DNA of 34,417 nucleotides from Sphingomonadaceae bacterium (GCA_029268145.1 JAJUHA010000023.1:1-34417), one strand, 5' to 3'. Numbered from the stretch's first letter, positions 1 through 7,837 are shown. Numbers and translations are program-made. Notes: generated from the letters alone by a model not told the origin.

Positions 1-88
1 GCGACGCATGCTGACCCTCGGTGTCGAGAACCAGACGAACGGCGCGCTCGCGCACCTCAGGGGAAAACTTGTTCGTGGTCTTGCTCAT
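1..88 (-). CDS. IS3-family transposase OrfA, N-terminal fragment
   Basis: The visible 29 residues begin MSKTTNKFSPEVRERAVR and continue LVLDTEGQHAS. This is the typical opening of an IS3-family OrfA, the helix-turn-helix DNA-binding subunit that is joined to the OrfB DDE catalytic subunit by frameshifting in this family. The ATG at 88 is preceded by a GGTGGAG ribosome binding site. The gene runs off the start of the window, so neither the helix-turn-helix core nor OrfB can be seen. It is transcribed in the same direction as the phage late genes and so could also be read from them. Confidence 0.85.
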   Translation of the reverse strand, partial: MSKTTNKFSPEVRERAVRLVLDTEGQHAS

Positions 89-141
89 GATGCTCCACCT
101 TACTCAGGAGTTGGAGCCTCCGGCAAACCCAGCGCGGTTCA
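1..141 (-). mobile_element. End of an IS3-family insertion sequence (partial)
   Basis: The first 141 bases are the left (orfA-proximal) end of an insertion sequence read on the minus strand. The element starts at base 141 with TGAACCGCGCTGGG, continuing through TTTGCCGGAGGCTCC, which resembles IS3-group terminal inverted repeats. After it come a ribosome binding site (GGTGGAG) and the start of orfA at base 88. The rest of the element, its other end and any target duplication lie outside the window. The left end sits directly in the coding frame of the tail-tip gene, so this is an insertion into the phage. Family assignment rests on the repeat and the OrfA N-terminus; the subgroup cannot be told from so little sequence. 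Confidence 0.85.
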
Positions 142-2124
142 GATCGCCAGATCGCCCGCGCCGTTGCGCTCACCTCGCGCATGGACGGGAGCAAGCGGGA
201 TCAGCGCGCGCGCCTGCCAGGCAAGGCTGATGGTCGGCGCATCCTCGGCCCGGGTGCCGAGCGAGACCGCGCGCCATTGGCGCAGCGCCCCGCGCTCGGC
301 CAGCGGCAGGGCGAGCCGGGCGTTCCCGGCGGAGCCAGTGAGCAGCACGAAGCGCTCGCCTGGGCCATGGGCGCCGATCGCATCACCGGTGCCGCGCCGC
401 CCGCGCAGCAAGGTGGCAAGACGCCAGGTGCCCGGCGCGACCAGTTCGGCATCGCGGAACTGGATCACCTCCCCGCCGACGAGGCAGGCATTGGCGCCGG
501 AGAGCACCGCCGCCTCGCTCACGCTCTCGAGCGTGTCGGACGGATCGAGGAGGCTGACGGTGAGGCTGCTTGCCCGGTCCCAGACATGGGGCGAGGCCGG
601 TGGCAGGACGTCGAGCGCGGTGCCGAGCACGGCTGCCTCGGTGAGGTCGGCGAGCCGCTCCCAGGTGGCGCCGCCATCGGCCGATCGCTCGAGCACCGCG
701 CCGCGCCAGCCGGCCGAGGCCCCGGCCGCGGCGAGCAGCAGGTGCGGCCCGTCGTCCTCCTCGCGCAGCAGCGGCAGATCGAGGAGGTGGGCGGTGGTCA
801 CCCCGGGCAGCAGCACTTCCTGCGGCGGCACCGGGGCCGGCGCGGCGCTGGCGATGCGCGAGAGCGCGGCGGCGCCGTGGGTCACCGCCTCGACCAGCAG
901 GCTGCCCGGCAGGCGCAGCTCGCGCCGGGTGACCCGCAAGGTGCGCGCGCGGCCCTCGCCATCCAGCACCACCAGCTTGTCGCCCGGCTCGACGTGGAGA
1001 TAGGCGATCGGCAGCTGGCAGGTGACCGTGTCGCGCCCGAGCCACTGGAGCCAGACCATGCGCTCGGCGATCGCCTTGGCCTCGGAGGCCTCGAGCACCA
1101 GCGGCAGGTCGACCGAGAGATCGGCGGTGCTGGGGCTGGTCGAGCGGCGGGCGCGCTGCGCGTTCACCTGGTAGTCGCGCGCGGGATCGAGGTGCTGCAC
1201 GGTGATCTGGCGCGGCAGTTCGGCCTCCGCCGTGCGCCGGAGCTCGAGCGGCGGCGGCTCGCTGCCGAAGGGGTGGGCGCCGAGTTCGCCGGCGGGCACC
1301 CGCGCGACCGGCGTGCCATCGGCGGGGAAGAAGGCGAGCGCGCCCTCGATCTCGGCGGCATCGAAGAAGAAGGCGCTGCGCAGCGGCTCGAGCACCTGGC
1401 GGATGCTTGCCGGGCGCGCCACGGCATAGCCGGCAAGGTCGATGCGCCCGGTGCGCGCGGCATCGAGGAAGGGCACGCCGGCGAGGCTGCACAGCTCCTC
1501 GATCACGCTCGCCACCGTGGCCGAGGCCTGCGCCTCGACCTCGAAGGTGAAGTTGGGGATGCGGTTGCCGAAGTCGGCAAGCTCGAGGCGCTCGAACACC
1601 ACATAGGCAAGACCGCGGTGCGCCGGGCAGCCCGCCGCACCGAGGGCTGCCTGCATGGCGGGATCGGGCATCTGGTCCTCGCTGCCGGGGTAGACGCGCA
1701 GCGCCTCGGCGTGGCGCTGCACCCCGTCGGCATCGCGGAACAGCTTGCCGTCGGCCCAGATGCGCCGCACGCCCGCGATGGGCCCGCGGCACAGCGCGAT
1801 CGCGCAGTCGACATGGTAGCTGTAGGTGGTGGTGGTGGTCTTCGCCCCGCCGCCCTTGCCGCCCTGCTTCGTGGTGGTCTTCGTCTCGACGAGGCCGGTC
1901 GACCAGATGAGATTGCCGGCGATGCGGCCCGTCCCCCACAGCCGCGGGATGGGCTGGCCGTAGCTCGAGGCCTGCACCGCCAGATCGGCAAGACGCGGGC
2001 CCTCGGCGCTCACCGTGGGGGCGAACAGGGTGCGGTCGAGCGCCGAGCCGATGAGGCCGCCGATCGTGCCGCCCAGCGGCCCGCCGATCGCGGTGCCGAC
2101 CGCGGAGAGGACGAGCGAGGCCAT
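139..2124 (-). CDS. Tail-tip / host-specificity protein, 3' end truncated by IS insertion
   Basis: This 661-residue product resembles the tail-tip protein at the end of lambda-like and gene-transfer-agent tail clusters (GTA ORFG15 / gpJ-like, Phage-tail_3 type). It opens with a glycine-rich hydrophobic segment (residues 1-30). A conserved block follows around residues 50-130, with PIPRLWGTGRIAGNLIW and the basic, threonine-rich KTTTKQGGKGG stretch, then beta-rich baseplate-like domains. The start ATG overlaps the stop of the peptidase gene (TGATG). The reading frame ends abruptly after GAGDLAI, where homologues normally continue into a final module starting IxWxRRSR. The TGA at 139-141 is the first three bases of the IS3 element, so the distal domain is missing or separated. 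The family call is solid; the loss of function is inferred. Confidence 0.85.
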   Translation of the reverse strand: MASLVLSAVGTAIGGPLGGTIGGLIGSALDRTLFAPTVSAEGPRLADLAVQASSYGQPIPRLWGTGRIAGNLIWSTGLVETKTTTKQGGKGGGAKTTTTTYSYHVDCAIALCRGPIAGVRRIWADGKLFRDADGVQRHAEALRVYPGSEDQMPDPAMQAALGAAGCPAHRGLAYVVFERLELADFGNRIPNFTFEVEAQASATVASVIEELCSLAGVPFLDAARTGRIDLAGYAVARPASIRQVLEPLRSAFFFDAAEIEGALAFFPADGTPVARVPAGELGAHPFGSEPPPLELRRTAEAELPRQITVQHLDPARDYQVNAQRARRSTSPSTADLSVDLPLVLEASEAKAIAERMVWLQWLGRDTVTCQLPIAYLHVEPGDKLVVLDGEGRARTLRVTRRELRLPGSLLVEAVTHGAAALSRIASAAPAPVPPQEVLLPGVTTAHLLDLPLLREEDDGPHLLLAAAGASAGWRGAVLERSADGGATWERLADLTEAAVLGTALDVLPPASPHVWDRASSLTVSLLDPSDTLESVSEAAVLSGANACLVGGEVIQFRDAELVAPGTWRLATLLRGRRGTGDAIGAHGPGERFVLLTGSAGNARLALPLAERGALRQWRAVSLGTRAEDAPTISLAWQARALIPLAPVHARGERNGAGDLAI

Positions 2125-2579
2125 CAGTCCGCCTCCTCCTGCGCCACTCCCGGCAGGCGGAAGGCGGCAAGGATGCGCTGCGCCCAGTCCGCGTCGATGC
2201 GGTGCTCGACCACCCGGCGCCGGGGCGCATGGGCGTGGATGATCGCCGGATCGCCGGCAAGGTCGGAGCGGATCGCGAGATGCTGCGCGCGGCCCTCGAT
2301 GGCGATCAGCAGCACGTCGCCGGGCCGGGCGGCGGCCGGATCGATGGGCTGCATCAGTTCGTGCGCGAGGCGGGCGAGCAGGTCGCTGTCGGGCCGGCGG
2401 GCATAGCCGGTGATGTCGAAGTCGGAGAGGCCGAGCTCATGCGCCACGGCGATGACGAGGCCGACGCAGTCGACCCCCACCCCGCGCCGCCGCCCCTGGT
2501 GGCAGAAGGGGGTGCCGAGCCAGCGCCGCGCGGCGGCCACCACCGCGGCGCCGGTGACGCGGGCGGCAGGCTCAGCCAT
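2124..2579 (-). CDS. NlpC/P60 family tail-associated cell-wall peptidase
   Basis: A 151-residue NlpC/P60 cysteine peptidase, the phage cell-wall peptidase found before the tail-tip gene in GTA-like clusters (ORFG14 type). It is expected to cut peptide crosslinks in peptidoglycan at the tail tip during DNA entry. The catalytic cysteine lies in GVDCVGLV (about C38), the histidine in RAQHLAI (about H100) and a third polar residue in IIHAHA (about H115-H117). The RPGDVLL segment before the histidine is also typical. It has no signal peptide, consistent with a virion component. The gene overlaps the preceding structural gene by 8 bases and the following tail-tip gene by one base, which suggests translational coupling. 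Confidence 0.88.
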   Translation of the reverse strand: MAEPAARVTGAAVVAAARRWLGTPFCHQGRRRGVGVDCVGLVIAVAHELGLSDFDITGYARRPDSDLLARLAHELMQPIDPAAARPGDVLLIAIEGRAQHLAIRSDLAGDPAIIHAHAPRRRVVEHRIDADWAQRILAAFRLPGVAQEEAD

Positions 2580-3408
2580 GGACGATCTTGCCCCCGCCGC
2601 GCAGCGTGCCGGTGCTCGTGCTGCTGGGGATGATCACCGGGAACAGGCAGGCATCGTTGGGGATGTCGGGCAGGCCGAGCTGGGCCCAGTCGGCGACGTT
2701 GGAGAAGTTCGCCAGCGGCATGGGCAGAGCGGTGCGCGGGCGGGTGACGGTGATCCCGGCACTGCCCGCCGCCCCGGTCGAGGCCGAGAGCGTGACGCTG
2801 CTCACCCCGCGGATGTTGCGCCCCTGCTGGGCGGCGGTGCGCAGGCCGTCGAGGCTGAAGAGGCGCCCGGCCGCCAGACTGCCGCCCACGGCGAGCGGGT
2901 TGAGGGTGCCGGTCGAGCCGTCATCGAAGGTGACGGTGAAGGTGGCGTTGGCCGCGGTCGCGCCGCCGGGGCTGTAGATCTCGTACCACCACTGCAGGTC
3001 GGAGAAGTCCGCGCGGCCGATCCGGTCCGCTGCGACGCCGAGCGTCTGGACATCCACGCCAACCGTTTGCGCGCTCGTCACCGAGAGGTTGAGCCCGCCC
3101 ATGTGCGCCAGCCGGTCGTGGATCTCCAGCGTCGTGGCGCTGGCGCTCGAGACCGCCCAGAGCCAGGCGAGATAGCTGCGCCGCGGCGCGGTCTGGTTGG
3201 CAAAGGGCAAGGCACCGACCAGCGCGCCCGTGCAGACCTCGGCCGCACCGGGGATGGCGCCCTGCCCCGGCGTGCCGGTCGCGCGCCACAGCGAGGCATA
3301 TTGACCGGCAGAGCCGGAGCCGAGGGCGATGGAGCCCTTGTCGATGACGATGCGACTGGCGCCGTTGGCAAGCGCATCGATCAGCTGGTCACGGGTGGTG
3401 ATCGGCAT
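2572..3408 (-). CDS. Phage structural protein of unknown role (tail region)
   Basis: A 278-residue protein beginning MPITTRDQLIDALANGAS, chosen because this ATG has a GAGGA ribosome binding site at suitable spacing; the open frame extends further upstream without one. It has an alpha-helical N-terminal part, then a beta-rich, Ser/Thr/Gly-rich region (roughly residues 120-240) with repeated short strands such as TFTVTFDDGSTG, and a conserved-looking LPDIPNDACLFPVI segment near the C-terminus. There is no transmembrane segment, signal peptide or enzyme motif. It lies between the lysis block and the tail peptidase, so a tail-tip, fibre or virion-surface role is likely. I do not recognise a named family. 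Confidence 0.7.
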   Translation of the reverse strand: MPITTRDQLIDALANGASRIVIDKGSIALGSGSAGQYASLWRATGTPGQGAIPGAAEVCTGALVGALPFANQTAPRRSYLAWLWAVSSASATTLEIHDRLAHMGGLNLSVTSAQTVGVDVQTLGVAADRIGRADFSDLQWWYEIYSPGGATAANATFTVTFDDGSTGTLNPLAVGGSLAAGRLFSLDGLRTAAQQGRNIRGVSSVTLSASTGAAGSAGITVTRPRTALPMPLANFSNVADWAQLGLPDIPNDACLFPVIIPSSTSTGTLRGGGKIVHG

Positions 3409-3425
3409 GGCTGGGGTCCTCGGGT

Positions 3426-3710
3426 TCAGGGCGCAGGGTCGGGGGTCACATCGGGCCAGGCCGCGATTGCGGCGCGGCGGCGGGCCTCGCACAGGGCAAG
3501 GTCGATGTCGCGCTGGCGCAGCGCGCGCTCGGCCCCGGCGGCGGTGAGCGTGCCGTCAGGGCCGGTCGGGAGCGGGGTGCGCGTGCAGGGCTGCAGCGCC
3601 ACCTGCGGGGGCGGCGGCACCTGCCAGGCCAAGGGCAGCGGCGCTGGCCTCGATGGACTGCACGCGCTCAGCATCAAGGCACAGCACAGCGCCGGCAGGG
3701 GTGGTCTCAT
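3426..3710 (-). CDS. Rz1-like outer-membrane spanin lipoprotein
   Basis: A 94-residue product starting at the ATG at 3710, with a GAGGAGG ribosome binding site about 9 bases upstream. The N-terminus has a hydrophobic segment ending in the lipobox LSAC (cysteine 17), followed by a proline-rich stretch (PSRPAPLPLAWQVPPPPQ), as expected for the outer-membrane member of a two-component spanin. Its 5' half is embedded in a different reading frame within the Rz-like gene and its 3' part extends past it, which is the overlapped Rz/Rz1 architecture. Known role of the family: it bridges to the inner-membrane spanin across the periplasm to fuse membranes in the last step of lysis. A mature form of about 78 residues is somewhat longer than lambda Rz1. 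Confidence 0.8.
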   Translation of the reverse strand: MRPPLPALCCALMLSACSPSRPAPLPLAWQVPPPPQVALQPCTRTPLPTGPDGTLTAAGAERALRQRDIDLALCEARRRAAIAAWPDVTPDPAP

Positions 3711-4002
3711 GGGTGCGGGCCTCCTCGAGCGAGCGGATGATGATCGGCTGCAGCCGCTCGCGGGTGATGGCATAGGCGCTGGTCGCCGCGTTCACCCGGC
3801 GGGCGGCATCGGCCTCGAGCGCGGCGATCTGGCGGGTCTGCGCCTCGAGCGCGGCCTGCCAGCGCGCCGCCGCTTCGGCCGCGGCGCGGGCCTCGCCTTC
3901 GGCCTTGCGCGCCACATCGACCCGCCAGAGCATCAGGCCGATGACCGCCAGCGCCAGCAGGCCGACTGCGAACGGGGCGAGCAGACGGTGAGCGGCGTTC
4001 AC
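3556..4002 (-). CDS. Rz-like inner-membrane spanin
   Basis: A 148-residue protein read from a GTG at 4002 that overlaps the stop of the holin-like gene (GTGA). After a short N-terminus there is one membrane segment (LLAPFAVGLLALAVIGLMLW, about residues 6-25). A long Ala/Glu/Arg-rich, predicted coiled-coil domain follows (about 30-110), then an Ala/Gly-rich tail. This type II topology with a periplasmic coiled coil is the hallmark of Rz-type inner spanins. The Rz1-like gene starts inside it in another frame. Earlier in-frame ATG codons exist but would extend the protein into the holin coding sequence, so the overlapping GTG is preferred. Confidence 0.8.
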   Translation of the reverse strand: MNAAHRLLAPFAVGLLALAVIGLMLWRVDVARKAEGEARAAAEAAARWQAALEAQTRQIAALEADAARRVNAATSAYAITRERLQPIIIRSLEEARTHETTPAGAVLCLDAERVQSIEASAAALGLAGAAAPAGGAAALHAHPAPDRP

Positions 4003-4193
4003 GGCTCGCCCGCCTCGCCCCGGTCGGCCCCGGGGCGCTCCCACAGCAGCATGGCAGCGAGGCTGGCGAGCGCGGCGGCCGCGGCGGACCAGACCTGCCA
4101 CTCGGCCTCGGAGATCCCGAGCGCGAGCGCGAGGCCGGCGAACCCCGCCCAGGTCGAGGGTTCGCGCATGCGATTGACGAGATAGCGGATCAT
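3999..4193 (-). CDS. Small membrane protein, probable holin
   Basis: A 64-residue protein beginning MIRYLVNRMREPSTWAG. It has a hydrophobic N-terminal segment (about residues 14-25, AGFAGLALALG) and a second one (about 33-49, rich in Ala/Leu), then a charged tail, WERPGADRGEAGEP. Size, two candidate membrane segments and position just before Rz/Rz1 support a holin, which would permeabilise the inner membrane at lysis. The ATG at 4193 has GGAG six bases upstream and is the preferred start. A second in-frame ATG at 4205 would add META and sits directly after a strong hairpin (4208-4235). No endolysin gene is visible beside it. A non-holin membrane role cannot be excluded. Confidence 0.65.
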   Translation of the reverse strand: MIRYLVNRMREPSTWAGFAGLALALGISEAEWQVWSAAAAALASLAAMLLWERPGADRGEAGEP

Positions 4194-4207
4194 GGCAGTC
4201 TCCATCG

Positions 4208-4235
4208 GCGCCCCGCCGCCAGCCCGGCGGGGCGC
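4208..4235. promoter_or_regulatory. Strong GC hairpin just upstream of the holin start
   Basis: GCGCCCCGCCG and CGGCGGGGCGC form an 11-bp perfect stem around a 6-base loop. On the minus strand it ends two bases before the upstream ATG of the holin gene and about seven bases before its GGAG. There is no T-run, so it is not a standard intrinsic terminator. It could control access to the holin translation start or block processing of the late mRNA. Confidence 0.55.
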
Positions 4236-4277
4236 AACGTGATGAGGCTTGGCTGGAAAGAGGGTCGAAGACCGCGC

Positions 4278-7178
4278 TCAGCCGCGCGGATCGGGATAGC
4301 GCAGCATCGCATCCTGCCCCGGCACGTGCGGCTCACCGCGGAAGTTGAGCACGTTGGCGAACTTGTCGCGGCAGGTGGCCAGCGCCTTGTCGCAGCCGGC
4401 ATGGAGGATGAAGCCATCGCCCACGGCGATGTCGCGCCCCATCGGCTCCCACAGCTCGATCCGCCCGCCCACCTGGCTGCGCACCTCGCAGCGCCGTCCG
4501 GCATTGGCGCCGCTCGTCCAGACGAGCTCGCCATAGTCGGCCCAGCCGTCGGGCCTGTCGAGACCGGAAGCCTCGAACACCCGGTTGTCGCTCACCGCGC
4601 CGAGGCTGCCATCGGTGAGCGCGGTGACGACCGCGCTTGCGGCATGGGCGGCGCGGCTCACCCCGCATTGGGGCGAATAGAGATCGACCCGGCATTCGGG
4701 GCTGTAGCTGTCGATCACCGGCTGCTGGATCGCCTGGGCAAGCCCGCGCAGCTCGGCACGGAAGGAGCCGCCCGCCGCGCTCACCGTGCCGATCCGCCCG
4801 CGCCGCACGATGGTGCGCGGCAGATCGGGCGCGCTCCAGTCGATCACGAACAGCTCGACCGCGGCATGGTCATAGACCCCGGCGAGCAGGTCCGCGGCGG
4901 TGATCGCCTCGGCATCGAGCGCGCCCAGCAGCTCGACATCGCCCACCGACATGTCGGCGGCCGAGGCGATCTGGCTGGCCGAGAAGGCATGGGCGGGCCG
5001 GTATGTCAGTCCCTCCACCACCAGCGGCCGGTCGTGCGAGGTGAACCCCAGCACCACCCCGTCGGTGCGTTCGATCCGCCAGCACTGGGCAAGGTGGGTG
5101 AGGCCGCCCCACAGCTTCCAGTCGCGCCGGTCGAAGGTCCAGCCGTCGCGCATCACCTGCTCACGGCTCCAGACGAACACCTCGGCCGGCCCCTCGCGGA
5201 AGGCGCGCCAGATCGCCCGGTCGGTCTCGTGCCAGATCCAGGTGGTCTCGGGCCTCAAGGTGAACCCGGCGAAGTAGTGGATCTGCTCCTTGGGATAGCC
5301 GAGCACCCGGGTGGCGAGCAGCCAGGTCAGACGGGCAAGATCGTGCCGCCCCTCGGCGATCCAGTCATAATCCTCGATCTGCAGCACATCGAAGGCGGGA
5401 TGCTGCCAGTCGGCCTCGGGAAAGTTGAGCGTGCGCAGCATCGGCGCATCCTCGCGCAGGATCTGCGGGGTGAAGACCAGCAGGTGGCTGCGCCCCTCGC
5501 TCCCGTTGCTGCCGCCCCGACCGAAATATGCCTGCGTCTCGATCGCGCCCGCGCCGGGGCTGTCCCAGGCATCGGCCCCGCCGCGAAAGCGCCGCTCGAT
5601 CTGGGGCATGCGCTCTGCGGCCCCGGCCCCGCGCACCGCCTCGACCAGCCAGCGGGTGGCGACGCCCAGCTGGTCGCGGCACCAGGCGAGATAGGGCAGA
5701 TGCTGCGCGGCGGGCTGGCCGAAGATGGTGGCGAGCCGCGGCGTCGGCACCGCCTGGCCGGTCGCCGCGGTGTAGGCCGCCTCGGTGGTGGCATCGTAGA
5801 TGTGCGGGGCGTGATTGCCGAAGCTGCCGTCCCACCACCACGGCTCGCCGATCTGGAAGTGGCGCGGCGCGCCTTCCGGCAGCAGGTCCAGCACCGCGAG
5901 GAACACCGCGCGCAGCCAGGCCAGCGCCTGCGGATGGGTCGGCGCGATCAGGCTCGAGGGCGGCTCCCAGCCGGTCGTGGCCATGGTGCCGTCATGCGCG
6001 CGCTGCGCCCAGGCCGAGGGCATGAAGCGGGCGAGGATCTCGAAGGAGACCGAGACGATCACCGTGTAGCCCAGGGCGTGCAGGCGCGCGAGGAAGTCGG
6101 CAAGCCACTGCACCGTCGGCGCGTTGAGCGGATAGGCGCCCGCATCGACCACGTGGCGCTGTTCCCCCGCATCCCAGACGAGCGCGTGGAACTTGGAGAT
6201 GCCCATGTAGAGCACGTAAGGCCCGCGATAGCCCAGCGCGTGGACCTGGCGCGCCAGCCGCTCAGGGGTGAAGGGATAGGCGTTGTCGAAGCCATCGGCC
6301 ATCCTCAGGTCGTGCGCGTCAAGCGGGGCGCTGCGCAGCGGCAGGGTGCTGTTGGGGCCGGAGACGGTGATGTTGGTGAGGCTCACCTCGGCCTGCGCCT
6401 CGCCGAGCGGCTCGGGCTCGGCGGTCTCGACGAAGGCCTCGGCCCCGGCCGGGATCGGGGTGCCGCCGCCGGTCACCAGCGGCGGGGTGATGGCGAGGGT
6501 CTGCACCGGCCCGCTGGTGGCGGAAGTGACGGTATAGGCCGGGACATCGGGATGCGAGCCGAGGATATAGACCCGCGCGCCCGGGGCGATCGGTCCGCCA
6601 TCGCCGACGTTGAGCGTGATCGTGCTGGCCCCCGGTGCCGCCGGGGCGGCGAGCGCGCAGTCGCCCCGCCCGGCGGCGAGCGGCTGCAGCGAGATGAACA
6701 GGCGCTTCACATCGTGCCAGGGCACTGGCGCATCGGCATGGAAGCCGCCGCGCGTGCTCGCATCCAGCACCATGCGGATGTGGCAGGCATCGGGCGTGCC
6801 GCTGGTGGCATAGTTCCACAGGCGCACGTAGTGGGTGCCATTGCGGTATGTCTCGACCGTGAGCGAGACCGACTGCAGCCGGTCCATCGGCCGGATGCCG
6901 GAGGAGAACCAGTCGAACTCCAGCACGCAGCCGCGATAGTCCCGGGCGCGGTGGTAGGCGAACAGGCCGTGGTCCGCCCGGTCCTCGGTGTGCCAGATCA
7001 GGCCGGCAAGGTCGCGGTTGGTGCGGAACACCGCGCGCACTCGCAGCGCATCCGGCCCGGTGGTGATGACGCTCGCCATCATCGGCAGCGGAAAGTCGAC
7101 CGTCCAGTATGCCGGCTCGAAGCGGCGGATGGTGGCATCGGCCTCGGCGCGGCGCGGCCAGGTGACGAGGCGGCTCAT
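4278..7178 (-). CDS. Large tail protein: TIM-barrel (non-contractile sheath-like) domain fused to DUF2163 baseplate hub
   Basis: A 966-residue protein starting MSRLVTWPRRAEAD at 7178, overlapping the DUF2460 stop (ATGA). The N-terminal ~260 residues are beta-rich and end in a carbohydrate-binding-like segment. Residues roughly 280-640 look like a glycoside-hydrolase-type TIM barrel (VSVSFEILARF, HFQIGEPWWWDGSFG, FDVLQIEDYDWI), as in proteins annotated as non-contractile tail sheath proteins. The last ~290 residues are a DUF2163/BR0599-type hub, equivalent to GTA ORFG13. Its C-terminal part has cysteines at about 829, 838, 929 and 936 (C-x8-C and C-x6-C), the spacing I recall for the Fe-S ligands of lambda gpL. 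Role: the hub between tail tube and tip. Whether the barrel is enzymatic is unknown. Confidence 0.8.
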   Translation of the reverse strand: MSRLVTWPRRAEADATIRRFEPAYWTVDFPLPMMASVITTGPDALRVRAVFRTNRDLAGLIWHTEDRADHGLFAYHRARDYRGCVLEFDWFSSGIRPMDRLQSVSLTVETYRNGTHYVRLWNYATSGTPDACHIRMVLDASTRGGFHADAPVPWHDVKRLFISLQPLAAGRGDCALAAPAAPGASTITLNVGDGGPIAPGARVYILGSHPDVPAYTVTSATSGPVQTLAITPPLVTGGGTPIPAGAEAFVETAEPEPLGEAQAEVSLTNITVSGPNSTLPLRSAPLDAHDLRMADGFDNAYPFTPERLARQVHALGYRGPYVLYMGISKFHALVWDAGEQRHVVDAGAYPLNAPTVQWLADFLARLHALGYTVIVSVSFEILARFMPSAWAQRAHDGTMATTGWEPPSSLIAPTHPQALAWLRAVFLAVLDLLPEGAPRHFQIGEPWWWDGSFGNHAPHIYDATTEAAYTAATGQAVPTPRLATIFGQPAAQHLPYLAWCRDQLGVATRWLVEAVRGAGAAERMPQIERRFRGGADAWDSPGAGAIETQAYFGRGGSNGSEGRSHLLVFTPQILREDAPMLRTLNFPEADWQHPAFDVLQIEDYDWIAEGRHDLARLTWLLATRVLGYPKEQIHYFAGFTLRPETTWIWHETDRAIWRAFREGPAEVFVWSREQVMRDGWTFDRRDWKLWGGLTHLAQCWRIERTDGVVLGFTSHDRPLVVEGLTYRPAHAFSASQIASAADMSVGDVELLGALDAEAITAADLLAGVYDHAAVELFVIDWSAPDLPRTIVRRGRIGTVSAAGGSFRAELRGLAQAIQQPVIDSYSPECRVDLYSPQCGVSRAAHAASAVVTALTDGSLGAVSDNRVFEASGLDRPDGWADYGELVWTSGANAGRRCEVRSQVGGRIELWEPMGRDIAVGDGFILHAGCDKALATCRDKFANVLNFRGEPHVPGQDAMLRYPDPRG

Positions 7179-7804
7179 TCGCGGATCTCCACGATCGGGA
7201 TCTCGTCGAAGCGCATCACCCCGGGCACCGGCGCGCTCGCCTCGAGCCGGTCGGTATCGAAGCGCGCCGGCACGTCGAAGGCAAAGCCCGCGCTCACCGC
7301 CACGCCGGCCGGCACGGGACTGTCGAAGATGACAAGACCGGTGTCGTGCGCGACCGTGAACCCGGAGGCCTGCTCGATCCCGCCCAGCGCCACGCGCACG
7401 CTGCCCGCCACGGGGCGGGTGATGCGGCGAATATGCGCGCTCGGCCCGCTGCCATAGGTCTTGATCAGCTGGAAGAACTGCCGCGCCCCGTCGCCGGTGC
7501 CGAGCAGCTGGTCGGTGGGCGAAGGCGCGGCACGAACGCTGCACGACTTCCAGTCCGACCAGTCGCGCAAGCGAAAGCCCCGCGCCCGCCCGGCCCGGGC
7601 ATGGAAGAAGGCGAGCAGCGCCTCGTGATCGGCCAGGGTGCGCACCCCCGGCGCCACGTTGAAGCGCCGCCGCGCCCCGGCCCAGTTGCGGTTGCGCTGC
7701 TCGAAGCCCGATGCCACCTCGGTCACCTCGGTCGAGAACTCCGGCCCCGCACTCGAGCCGATGGAGATGCCGATGGGAAAGAGCACGTCGTCGAAGTCGG
7801 TCAT
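7175..7804 (-). CDS. DUF2460 distal tail protein
   Basis: A 209-residue DUF2460 protein, equivalent to GTA ORFG12, which forms the distal-tail ring closing the tail tube above the hub. Typical features are the N-terminal MTDFDDVLFPIGISIGSSAGP, the ASGFEQRNRNWAGARRRFN block, and LADHEALLAFFHARAGRARGF followed by RLRDWSDW. The C-terminal half is beta-rich (FDVPARFDTDRLEAS). The ATG at 7804 lies at the edge of the FitAB promoter region on the opposite strand. The gene is followed without a gap by the hub gene. Its separation from the tape measure by an opposite-strand toxin-antitoxin pair is unusual, since these two genes are normally adjacent or nearly so. Confidence 0.92.
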   Translation of the reverse strand: MTDFDDVLFPIGISIGSSAGPEFSTEVTEVASGFEQRNRNWAGARRRFNVAPGVRTLADHEALLAFFHARAGRARGFRLRDWSDWKSCSVRAAPSPTDQLLGTGDGARQFFQLIKTYGSGPSAHIRRITRPVAGSVRVALGGIEQASGFTVAHDTGLVIFDSPVPAGVAVSAGFAFDVPARFDTDRLEASAPVPGVMRFDEIPIVEIRE

Positions 7805-7837
7805 TGGGCTCGGTTCTCCCGACTGACTCGAGAGGGC

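Noticed and set aside
4239-7457. A 1072-residue open frame on the plus strand across the hub gene
   Set aside because: It is antisense to a well-supported tail gene, is very rich in Arg/Gly/His/Ala with no family resemblance, and has no ribosome binding site. High GC leaves few stop codons in such shadow frames. The same applies to plus-strand frames at 181-2406, 8779-11364, 12064-13878 and 16911-18962.
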